This document shows positions 43,515 to 50,724 of a DNA stretch of 64,000 nt, one piece after another. Position 1 is the stretch's first letter, and every line of letters starts with the position of its first letter. The stretch lies in the NCBI GenBank assembly GCA_030524345.1, contig JAUNGP010000003.1:67775-131774 (forward strand), given 5' to 3'. The notes beneath the pieces were generated by a model that saw only the letters and a list, made by a program, of their open reading frames with translations, was not told where the DNA came from and made no database searches. This stretch comes from Clostridia bacterium (GTDB lineage Bacteria > Bacillota > Clostridia > TANB77 > CAG-465). The position numbers and the translations under genes are program-made.

Positions 43515-45212
43515 CTAATTATTATGATGCTTTAACTTTAAATACCCTAGTTCCTCCCAACTATTGTATGCAAGATTTAATCTAAATAAGATTTTAGGTT
43601 TTGCTCCTGCTCTGTTCTTATCTACAACACAAGCATAATACCTTACATCAGGATCATCAAATTTTTCCAAATCAAAAAATTCAGTATCTACTTCCTTTAG
43701 GGAATAAATATAATCATCATAATCATCCCTATTAATTTGTTTTATCAAACACAATGTATCTAGTACTTCCTTAACAGTTCTACTTACTGCTAAATCATTA
43801 ATAGTTAAATTAATCGGTAAAGTAGAACTTTCTGTAAGCTGTAATGTAGCAAAAATAAATATTTCAAAATTTTGAGAAATATTAGAAAGGATAGTAGCAG
43901 TTTTCTTTAATTCCTCACCATTTCCAATATTTGCAGTATCTGTTTTCAATGTATCATAAAATACATATTGTATTTTTTCCTTGTAATAGTAATTGATAAT
44001 TACTTTTTGAAGCTCTTCATTGGTATGGTCTGTAATATTTACAAAATGAATTGAATTATTAATTTCTTGATTAATCCAATTTGTAACTGTTATAATTTGA
44101 TTAAATTCAGTTGAATTTTTTTGAAGTCTTTGTATGAAATCCTCTTGTGACTCTTTTTCACCTTTTACCATAAATCCATCTTTATCAACTTGCACTGCTT
44201 TTGGATCATCTGGTCTAAATTTGAATTCTAATAATTCCCCTTCTGATTTTCTGATATTTTGACCATGTATTTTTTGAATTGCTGGATCATTTAAAATAGT
44301 AGTAATAAGACAAAGCCTCATTTTTTCTTCTGACATTTCATTTGAGATAATAAGCACTTTCTTTTGATGTACAAGTGCAGTATACGCTGCAATTTTTATT
44401 GTATATCTACTTTTTCCTGTATTAGACGGCATTGCATAAGCCATTGTTTCTCCCTTTCTGATGCCCTTAAAAACACTAGTAAGAATCGGAAAAGGTAAAG
44501 CAAGACCATCTTTTAGGTTATTAGAACCTTCCTCTAAAAATTCTGTAAGTCCTTTACTTAGAATTGCTTGTTTAAATTTCCCAGTAACATTTACTTGGTT
44601 TATTGCAGCTTCAACTTCTTCCACTGACATTTTATCATACAACTCATAATTGATAATATCGACCACTTTTTCTTGTAATTCTTGAATTGGAATCGCAAGG
44701 AAATTTTTTCTTAAAGTAAATAGCTTTTTTAGTTCTATATAAGTTTTTTCCATACTATAATTTTTTCCTTGAACTGCAGCTTTTAACTTTTTCTTTAAAT
44801 TTTGAACTTCATCTGTTATCTTAGCAAATCCAAATCTTTTCTTTGCAACTTCTGGTGTATAAAGTGCTCCTTCTGTAAAGAGTACACTTTTATATATATT
44901 TAACATTTCAGAATCTTCAAATAAACAATCCTCATATAAAAAATAATACTTTACAATTGCTTTTGGATTTTCTAATAAAAGTCCTATATATCTTTTTTCA
45001 AGTTCTGCATCTTGTAACTTTTCTGGATATTTCTCTTCTACTTTATTTTCTACCACTACTCTTCTGTTAGAAGCAATTGTACTATGCCATTTTCCAAGGC
45101 TAACTTCTGGAGTATTTTCACTCTCCTTTACCTTGTCTGCATCTACTACTTGCTTTTTTCCAAGCATTTCTTCAAAATTTTTTAGATCCATTCCTTTTCC
45201 ATTTTCACTCAT
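43515..45212 (-). CDS. divergent DnaB-like hexameric helicase/ATPase
   Basis: A 565-residue protein. The central part resembles the RecA-like C-terminal domain of replicative helicase DnaB: Walker A MPSNTGKSRYT (about 264-274), a following KKVLIISNEMSEEKM strand (typical LYFSLEMS position), Walker B VFYDTLK and a C-terminal Arg-rich region (DKNRAGAKPKILFRLNL) matching the KNRNG-type end of DnaB. The N-terminal ~220 residues differ from DnaB. No dnaG, dnaC or phage genes are adjacent, so it is an orphan. It starts after TGGAGGA. Confidence 0.72.
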   Translation of the reverse strand: MSENGKGMDLKNFEEMLGKKQVVDADKVKESENTPEVSLGKWHSTIASNRRVVVENKVEEKYPEKLQDAELEKRYIGLLLENPKAIVKYYFLYEDCLFEDSEMLNIYKSVLFTEGALYTPEVAKKRFGFAKITDEVQNLKKKLKAAVQGKNYSMEKTYIELKKLFTLRKNFLAIPIQELQEKVVDIINYELYDKMSVEEVEAAINQVNVTGKFKQAILSKGLTEFLEEGSNNLKDGLALPFPILTSVFKGIRKGETMAYAMPSNTGKSRYTIKIAAYTALVHQKKVLIISNEMSEEKMRLCLITTILNDPAIQKIHGQNIRKSEGELLEFKFRPDDPKAVQVDKDGFMVKGEKESQEDFIQRLQKNSTEFNQIITVTNWINQEINNSIHFVNITDHTNEELQKVIINYYYKEKIQYVFYDTLKTDTANIGNGEELKKTATILSNISQNFEIFIFATLQLTESSTLPINLTINDLAVSRTVKEVLDTLCLIKQINRDDYDDYIYSLKEVDTEFFDLEKFDDPDVRYYACVVDKNRAGAKPKILFRLNLAYNSWEELGYLKLKHHNN

Positions 45213-45341
45213 ATATTTTCCTCCATTTTTACATTCAATACTATATTATCCAGTAACATTATATCTAATCACTTACCAATTTTCAATATTATTTTGTTTA
45301 ATCTTGTCATTTTTTATGACAAAAACAGTATCATTTTATCC

Positions 45342-46280
45342 CTATTTTTGATTTAAAACTTTCTCTATTATCCAATTATATAAATCATTATATATCTGCT
45401 GATAATTGTCTTCATGTAAAATATCATGTCGTAAATCATCATATAATTTAACAGTGATATCATTTATTCCAACTTTTTTAAAGGCAGCATTTGCACGCAT
45501 AACGCCTTTTCCACACTCACCTACAGGATCCATACTACCAGATATCAAGAATATAGGAATATTTTTATTCATCTTTTCTATATTTTCTTTTTTTCCAGTA
45601 TATGCCATACAACTTAGAAGTTCTCTAAAAAGACCTGCTGTAAAAGCTTTACCTCGCATAGGATCTGCAATATATTCATCAAGATTTTTCTCACTTTTAC
45701 ACAACCAATCAAATTCAGTTCGATTTGGTGCAAACGCTTTATTATATGTTCCAAAAGTAAGTTTATCGATTCCAGAGCTTGTATGATCCTCTCCTACCTT
45801 TTTAGCCTCTTTATTTGCCATAAGTTTGCCAAGAAAAATACTTATAGGTGGAGTTTGACCAGTTCCCATTAATATGGCTGCATCCACGCTATCTGGATAA
45901 TCTATTAAAAAAGCCCTTGCAATATAAGAGCCCATTGAAAATCCAAGCATAATGTATGGTACATCCTTAAACTTTGCTTTTGTCATCTTATAGCAAGTAT
46001 AAGTATCCTCCACCACAAACTTAAAACTTCCTTCCGTGCCAAAATACATTGGTTCTTTTCCCGATGCAATAGAAAGTCCATGACCAATATCATCAATACC
46101 AACTACAGCAATTCCTTTATCGGTTAGATACTTTGCTAATGGCTCATATCTTAATATATATTCTGTTACTCCATGAGACACTTGAAGAACTGCAATTGTC
46201 TTCATTTCAGGCAACCATTCAACAGCATGAATATTCGTAATTTCATCTACTGATTGAAAAGTAAATTCTCTTTTTATCAT
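45342..46280 (-). CDS. alpha/beta hydrolase (lysophospholipase-like)
   Basis: About 312 residues with a serine hydrolase fold of the Hydrolase_4/S33 type: oxyanion HGVTEY region, DIGHGLS, nucleophile elbow GFSMGS (about 110-115), acid in SGSMDPVG and catalytic His in DLRHDILHED. It resembles monoacylglycerol lipase-like proteins. I start at ATG 46280 behind GGGAGG; an ATG 24 bases further up lacks a site. Substrate unknown. Confidence 0.9.
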   Translation of the reverse strand: MIKREFTFQSVDEITNIHAVEWLPEMKTIAVLQVSHGVTEYILRYEPLAKYLTDKGIAVVGIDDIGHGLSIASGKEPMYFGTEGSFKFVVEDTYTCYKMTKAKFKDVPYIMLGFSMGSYIARAFLIDYPDSVDAAILMGTGQTPPISIFLGKLMANKEAKKVGEDHTSSGIDKLTFGTYNKAFAPNRTEFDWLCKSEKNLDEYIADPMRGKAFTAGLFRELLSCMAYTGKKENIEKMNKNIPIFLISGSMDPVGECGKGVMRANAAFKKVGINDITVKLYDDLRHDILHEDNYQQIYNDLYNWIIEKVLNQK

Positions 46281-46347
46281 AACGCAACCTCCCAATTTTT
46301 TCAATCACATCAATTATATTATTAGTTTAGTAATAAGTCAATATAGA

Positions 46348-46384
46348 AAAAATGCAGATTTCACAAAAGTAAAATCTACATTTT
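46348..46384 (-). terminator. terminator after DUF5301 gene
   Basis: Stem AAAATG.AGATTT/AAATCT.CATTTT with T-run on the minus strand, starting at the stop codon of the gene. Confidence 0.7.
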
Positions 46385-46385
46385 C

Positions 46386-46814
46386 TTAAATTTTTTCACT
46401 TAAATAATTGTTGATAATATCATACTCTTCCTTTGATATTTGATATATACCATTGTATGGTTTTTCAATAAAGGACTTTTGATTCTTTTCATATATGTAT
46501 AAAGTATCTTTTTCATCTGATCTTGAAGTTATTTTTAATTGAATCACATCATCTGTATTAGATGGATAGTCACCAACACTTGCCACTTTTGTTACTCTTT
46601 TTACTTCTAGTATCATATTTACAATATCACTTATTTTATCCATATTTGTTATCATCATATTATTTCCATCTTTTGTCATTTCTATTGTTAAAATGTCCTC
46701 TAAATTAGCTATTTGAAGTGTATACCTGTTTCTACTAGAGAGAGCACCACAAGTACCAATTACAATTGCAATCGTTATCACAAATATAAATAAAATTAAC
46801 AATCCCCTTTTCAT
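46386..46814 (-). CDS. DUF5301-like membrane-anchored protein
   Basis: About 142 residues: N-terminal hydrophobic anchor (MKRGLLILFIFVITIAIVIG, about 4-22) and a small extracytoplasmic domain (about 35-142) resembling DUF5301 (LTIEMTKDG, ISKEEYDIINNYL). The start is ATG 46814 behind GGGGGA. Function unknown. Confidence 0.72.
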   Translation of the reverse strand: MKRGLLILFIFVITIAIVIGTCGALSSRNRYTLQIANLEDILTIEMTKDGNNMMITNMDKISDIVNMILEVKRVTKVASVGDYPSNTDDVIQLKITSRSDEKDTLYIYEKNQKSFIEKPYNGIYQISKEEYDIINNYLSEKI

Positions 46815-46852
46815 GTAAATTCCCCCTTTATACAAAATTACCTTGTTTCATT

Positions 46853-46984
46853 TTATTCATCATAAAAGTAACTCATTACTTCATGTCTCACGCAGTTTCC
46901 CAAAGTCTTTTCAATCTTGATAAGAAAATGCATCAAGTTATTCACATTACTGTTTTCTTTCAGAACAATCTTTCCAATTCTTGT
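46853..46984 (-). pseudogene. possible gene remnant (44 codons, no start)
   Basis: After a TGA at about 46985 the minus strand stays open for 44 codons to TAA 46853 and reads like a protein end (NVNNLMHFLIKIEKTLGN, then VRHEVMSYFYDE). No start codon or ribosome binding site is usable. It may be the C-terminal remainder of a lost gene. Confidence 0.3.
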
Positions 46985-47005
46985 ATATCATATCATAAAA
47001 GAAAA

Positions 47006-47029
47006 AAAGTGTAAACAAATTTACACTTT
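47006..47029 (-). terminator. terminator after alpha-CTD-like gene
   Basis: Perfect stem AAAGTGTAAA/TTTACACTTT with a T7 run on the minus strand. Confidence 0.82.
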
Positions 47030-47039
47030 CATTTTCATA

Positions 47040-47276
47040 TTATACATCAAGTAAAGTATTTCTTTTAGCATGATTTCTTTTTAAATCAAAACCTAATAGT
47101 TGCAATGAAATACTAATCTTGGTAATTTCCTCATTACAAAAGCCATTTTCTTGTAATTCCATTCTTGAATAATTACAAATCTTATATATATTATCTATTT
47201 CTAACTTTTGTAATTTATCGGTTATTTTTTTATCTAATTTTAACACTAAAATATTTTCTCGTAAAGTATTTTTCAT
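47040..47276 (-). CDS. RNA polymerase alpha-CTD-like small protein
   Basis: A 78-residue protein resembling the C-terminal domain of the RNA polymerase alpha subunit: LVLKLDKKITDKLQKLEID (helix 1 and loop), then IYKICNYSRMELQEN and EEITKISISLQLLGFDL (helix-hairpin-helix end). No N-terminal alpha domain is present. The start codon overlaps the CarD stop (TAATG). It could bind promoter DNA or sigma/CarD; this is inference. Confidence 0.6.
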   Translation of the reverse strand: MKNTLRENILVLKLDKKITDKLQKLEIDNIYKICNYSRMELQENGFCNEEITKISISLQLLGFDLKRNHAKRNTLLDV

Positions 47277-47755
47277 TATATACCAGCTCCATTTAAAATA
47301 TAATCTTTTACATCATCTTGATTAATATTCAAAGAATATGCAAATTCAACATCAATTAAATCTTCTGCCATTTTGATGATCTTTTTATCTGTTTCCGTAA
47401 GATTTCCTTTATCTTTCTTTTGTTTTAATAAAGATTTGATTAGTTTAAATAATATCTCTATATTCCCAGATTTTAACATCCTATCATATTCTCTTGTTCT
47501 AATTCTATAATCGTATATTGGCTCTGCAATAATACTTGGAATATTTTTAATTGCTTCATCGATTTCACTTTTACTAGCAACGCTTCTTACCAGATTTAAC
47601 TTAGAATTTACAGGTATCATGATCTTTGTTCTACTATCATCAAATTTATTTAGCACATAGTAGTCTTTATCAAAGTAATTAACGATATCTTTAATTTTAC
47701 AAAGTCCTTCTACATTATGTACAACATATTCGCCAACATTAAACAAACTCCTCAT
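47276..47755 (-). CDS. CarD-family transcriptional regulator
   Basis: A 159-residue CarD/CdnL-type protein. The N-terminal RNA polymerase-interacting domain (about 1-65) has FNVGEYVVHNVEGLCKIKDI and YYVLNKF. The C-terminal helical DNA-binding domain (about 70-159) follows. CarD proteins bind the RNA polymerase beta subunit and stabilise open complexes. ATG 47755 has GGAG directly against it; an in-frame TTG 9 bases further in (MFNVGEY) is an alternative. Its 5' end overlaps the upstream gene by 17 bases. Confidence 0.85.
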   Translation of the reverse strand: MRSLFNVGEYVVHNVEGLCKIKDIVNYFDKDYYVLNKFDDSRTKIMIPVNSKLNLVRSVASKSEIDEAIKNIPSIIAEPIYDYRIRTREYDRMLKSGNIEILFKLIKSLLKQKKDKGNLTETDKKIIKMAEDLIDVEFAYSLNINQDDVKDYILNGAGI

Positions 47756-48110
47756 CTCCTTTACTTATTTTTTCAATATTTTCATTCAGTTTTAATAATA
47801 CATTGCAAAATATATCAAACTCTACCATATCAATTCCACTAATCATAGAACCATGATACTGTTCGATTTTTGCCTTGATATGATGATATATTTCTTTTCC
47901 TTCTTTTGTGAAAGAATATTCTTCATCAAATTCATCATATGTCATGATATTTTTATTTACTAATTTTTCTAACACACTTTTATGACCAATTTTACCTGCA
48001 CTAAGTATTGCAATGATTTCATCTTTTTCTATCCCATTTACTTCTTTTTGTATTAATTTTAGTAAGTCATTTTGTATCAAAAAAAACAGCTTATAAATAT
48101 TTACATCCAT
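47739..48110 (-). CDS. winged-helix-like (MarR/PadR-type) protein
   Basis: A 123-residue helical protein. The segment DEIIAILSAGKIGHKSVLEKLVNKNIMTYDEFDEEYSFTKEGKEIYHHI (around residues 28-77) looks like a winged helix with a beta-wing (EYSFTKEG). No family is certain. First gene of the operon with CarD and the alpha-CTD-like gene. It has GGAGG 5 bases before its start and a conserved 35-bp element further upstream. Confidence 0.6.
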   Translation of the reverse strand: MDVNIYKLFFLIQNDLLKLIQKEVNGIEKDEIIAILSAGKIGHKSVLEKLVNKNIMTYDEFDEEYSFTKEGKEIYHHIKAKIEQYHGSMISGIDMVEFDIFCNVLLKLNENIEKISKGDEEFV

Positions 48111-48140
48111 TCTAACCTCCCAATAAACGTGCTATCTTTC

Positions 48141-48175
48141 AGCTGGATTTATACCATAAAAGACAACATACTATT
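48141..48175. repeat. 35-bp repeated element, copy 1
   Basis: Matches 27 of 35 bases of copy 2 at 48516-48550. All eight differences are transitions, including three places where CG in copy 2 is TA here. Lies about 30 bases upstream of the winged-helix gene start. Confidence 0.6.
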
Positions 48176-48196
48176 ATATATCATTCATATTAATTT

Positions 48197-48475
48197 TTAC
48201 TTTTGTAACGCTTCATCTTGCTTATTTGTGTAATAATTCGTAGTAAATTCTTTCAATTCATGTATCATATCACTGATTTTTTTGATATTTATAATGATTT
48301 GAATATCATCTCTTATTTCTTTTTCTAATAAAGAAGTATACAACCTATCCAAAGACGCAAAATAACCAATCTTTTTATAGTTTTCCTTTCCAGTCGTTTC
48401 TGAAACTTTTTTCTCATATAAAATAAAAGTAGTTTTATTACTCCCTAAATAATATTTCTCTGTTATCTCTAACAT
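48197..48475 (-). CDS. hypothetical phage-type small protein
   Basis: A 92-residue protein starting MLEITEKYYLGSNKTTFILYEKKVSE behind AGGAGTGAG. It resembles small DUF5405-like proteins found in mobile elements (a beta-hairpin start followed by a helical end). It is 86 bases upstream of the winged-helix gene; each has a copy of the 35-bp repeat before it. Confidence 0.55.
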   Translation of the reverse strand: MLEITEKYYLGSNKTTFILYEKKVSETTGKENYKKIGYFASLDRLYTSLLEKEIRDDIQIIINIKKISDMIHELKEFTTNYYTNKQDEALQK

Positions 48476-48515
48476 TTTCTCACTCCTATCAAAAAATCAG
48501 CATATCATCTTACAT

Positions 48516-48550
48516 AGCCGGATTTACGCCACGAAAGACAACACGCTGTT
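48516..48550. repeat. 35-bp repeated element, copy 2
   Basis: Copy of the element at 48141-48175, about 40 bases upstream of the start of the 92-residue gene. The conserved core is AAAGACAACA. Role unknown. Confidence 0.6.
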
Positions 48551-48644
48551 TACTTATATTATATTATTTATATATTTATTTTATCACATTTTTTTTATTT
48601 TTGTAATACCTCTATTTTTATTTTTTTTAATTTTTCCAAGACGA

Positions 48645-48675
48645 AAAATGAGATGAAATAAATCATCTCACTTTT
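48645..48675 (-). terminator. terminator after RiPP-precursor candidate
   Basis: Stem AGTGAGATGA/TCATCTCATT followed by a T5 run on the minus strand. Confidence 0.8.
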
Positions 48676-48682
48676 CATTTTC

Positions 48683-48886
48683 TTAGCGATTTCTTTCTCT
48701 TAAACTTGCAAAAGCTGCTGCAATATCACTAGAAGATGCAGCTACTCTACCACCGCATCCACCGCTATCGACCTCAAACTTCGTATCGCCGCATGCACCT
48801 CTTGAGATATAAAGATATCTTCCACCAGAACCACATCCTCCACTGTCAATCAGCATGCTACAAGTTCCAGAACCACCACAAGACAT
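48683..48886 (-). CDS. Cys/Gly-rich peptide, candidate RiPP precursor
   Basis: A 67-residue peptide with five cysteines (3, 9, 18, 32, 44) and many glycines. It begins MSCGGSGTCS and has two DSGGCG motifs (14-19, 40-45) separated by RYLYISRGACGD. The last ~20 residues (ASSSDIAAAFASLRERNR) lack Cys and look helical, a possible follower/recognition part. The ribosome binding site is strong (AAAGGAGG, 7 bases). It starts 14 bases after a radical SAM gene in the same operon and is followed by a terminator. Sactipeptide- or ranthipeptide-like maturation is inferred. Confidence 0.75.
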   Translation of the reverse strand: MSCGGSGTCSMLIDSGGCGSGGRYLYISRGACGDTKFEVDSGGCGGRVAASSSDIAAAFASLRERNR

Positions 48887-48899
48887 ATTTGTTCCTCCT

Positions 48900-49787
48900 T
48901 TATGATTGTTTTTTTATCATATTTAAAAACTTTGATATATTGTCTGATGTTCCATCCCAATCATAACATATATCTCCGTTTTGAAATATAATCAAATCAT
49001 TTAATTCTGCAATATTTCCAAAATATACTGCAGTATTCATAATGCCTCTATGATATTGCATTCTAAATACTTTTTCCTTATTTTCACCAATTTTAGAAAA
49101 AGTACAAGTATCACAAACATTGCAAAAAGTATGAGATTCGTAAAAATAAGTTTGCGCAAGCTCGTTAATGAGAGTGCATTCTGTCATTTCATGTAGTTTG
49201 CTTCTATCTTGTCTTACATAATCACTTCTCATATTTAAAACTAAGGTATCCATTCCACCTTTTAACGTAGCAATCCTTTCCCATCTTTCTACATACTTTT
49301 TTACATTTTCAATAGAAAAAGTCTCTTCATTCTGTGATACAACATTAATTCGTACAGGCTTTTTTATGGTTGCAATCACTTCATCTTGAACAATATCATG
49401 TAATAATTCAAGATCTTCTTCATAAGTAGTTTTATGCCTTGATATACTAATACTCTTGATACAATCGTAACGATTTACAATATCAATAAATTCATCACTA
49501 TTTTTCTTAGGCAAGCTAGTATTAATGTATACAATCTTATCATCAACGATACTCAATAGCTCTCTAAGCATTTTAGGATTTGCACTTGGTTCACCACCTG
49601 TAAATACTACAATTGGCAAGATGGAATCACGTATTAGCATAAGACTTTCTTTTATTTTAGAAAAATCGCACCTTCTTTTTTTGTAGTCTTCTTTTGAAGA
49701 ACAAAATTTGCACCGATTGGTACAATCCCACGGTACATATACCGTTACAGAAAAATCACTTCGACCAATTGTAAAATCACTCACCAT
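48900..49787 (-). CDS. radical SAM enzyme, candidate peptide maturase
   Basis: A 295-residue radical SAM protein with Cys22-X3-Cys26-X2-Cys29 (CTNRCKFC), GGEP (64-67) and a second cysteine group CNVCDTC (222-228), which could ligate an auxiliary cluster. No full SPASM domain of the usual length is visible, and there is no RRE-like N-terminal domain. The adjacent downstream gene is a Cys-rich peptide, which suggests peptide modification through thioether or similar bonds. Transcribed from a consensus promoter. Confidence 0.85.
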   Translation of the reverse strand: MVSDFTIGRSDFSVTVYVPWDCTNRCKFCSSKEDYKKRRCDFSKIKESLMLIRDSILPIVVFTGGEPSANPKMLRELLSIVDDKIVYINTSLPKKNSDEFIDIVNRYDCIKSISISRHKTTYEEDLELLHDIVQDEVIATIKKPVRINVVSQNEETFSIENVKKYVERWERIATLKGGMDTLVLNMRSDYVRQDRSKLHEMTECTLINELAQTYFYESHTFCNVCDTCTFSKIGENKEKVFRMQYHRGIMNTAVYFGNIAELNDLIIFQNGDICYDWDGTSDNISKFLNMIKKQS

Positions 49788-49843
49788 AATCTCACATATC
49801 CTTTCTCAATATTCGTTGATCGTTCAAAAAAATAATTACGCAG

Positions 49844-49872
49844 ATTATACTATCACTTTTTCTAATTGTCAA
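49844..49872 (-). promoter_or_regulatory. consensus promoter of radical SAM/peptide operon
   Basis: On the minus strand TTGACA and TATAAT are exactly 17 bases apart, placed between the ZIP gene stop and the radical SAM start. Confidence 0.85.
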
Positions 49873-49876
49873 GTAA

Positions 49877-50641
49877 TTAGCCAAGTACTATGTCAAGAAA
49901 CATCATCACAACAAATCCAGAAAGTGCGCCAAGTGTTGTACATCTTGATTTTTGCTCTGGAACCAACTCATCAAATACAACATACATCATCGTTCCTGCT
50001 GCAAAAGATAACATATATGGAATAAATGGAATGATATAACTAGTAAGAAGAAGTGTAATGATTGCCCCAATTGGTTCAACAACACCCGATAATACACCAT
50101 ATAAAAATGCTTTAAACTGGCTCATTCCATTTAATTTTAATGGAATCGAAATAATAGAACCTTCTGGAATATTTTGAATAGCAATTCCAATAGATAGTGC
50201 CATAGCAGCTGTAAAAGTAACACTAATGTCTTGAACAAGTAGAGCAGAAAACATAATTCCAACAATCATTCCCTCTGGTATATTATGGAGCGTAACAGAG
50301 AAAAATAACATTGACTTTTCTCTTAAGGTATTAGACTGCTCATTTAATTTTCTTTGATCAATAAAGCTGATGATTTTATCTAAAAAAAATAAAAATATAT
50401 TTCCAAGTATAAAACCTAAAATTGCCGGTAGAAATGATAATTTTCCCATACCTGCAGACATCTCTATTGCTGGTATTAAAAGTGAAAAAACAGATGCTGC
50501 TATCATAATACCAGATGCAAAAGACATTAAAAACACTTGAAATTTTTCACTAATTTTATCTTTTATAAAAAACACCATTAAGCTTCCAAGAGACGTTCCC
50601 AAAAATGGAATCAGAAGTCCAATCATGATCTGAATATTCAT
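49877..50641 (-). CDS. ZIP-family metal transporter
   Basis: A 254-residue ZIP (ZupT-like) importer with eight membrane helices. The metal-binding signature HNIPEGMIVGI lies in helix IV (about 117-127) and NIPEGSIIS in helix V (about 157-165). Likely imports zinc or other divalent metals. Own promoter region; terminates before or within the radical SAM promoter. No regulator is nearby. Confidence 0.92.
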   Translation of the reverse strand: MNIQIMIGLLIPFLGTSLGSLMVFFIKDKISEKFQVFLMSFASGIMIAASVFSLLIPAIEMSAGMGKLSFLPAILGFILGNIFLFFLDKIISFIDQRKLNEQSNTLREKSMLFFSVTLHNIPEGMIVGIMFSALLVQDISVTFTAAMALSIGIAIQNIPEGSIISIPLKLNGMSQFKAFLYGVLSGVVEPIGAIITLLLTSYIIPFIPYMLSFAAGTMMYVVFDELVPEQKSRCTTLGALSGFVVMMFLDIVLG

Positions 50642-50689
50642 ATTATCACCTTTTAATACTATATTCTAAATACTAAAAAAGGTGAAAAA

Positions 50690-50716
50690 AGACTACTAAC
50701 TTCAAATTAGTAGCCT
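50690..50716 (-). terminator. terminator after surface protein A
   Basis: Stem GGCTACTAA/TTAGTAGTC (one GU-type pair) with a T6 run on the minus strand. Confidence 0.82.
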
Positions 50717-50724
50717 AAAAAATT

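Noticed and set aside
48736-48966. Plus-strand frame opposite the Cys/Gly-rich peptide
   Set aside because: It is antisense to the peptide and the radical SAM end, His/Arg-rich from reversed Gly/Cys codons, with no start signal.
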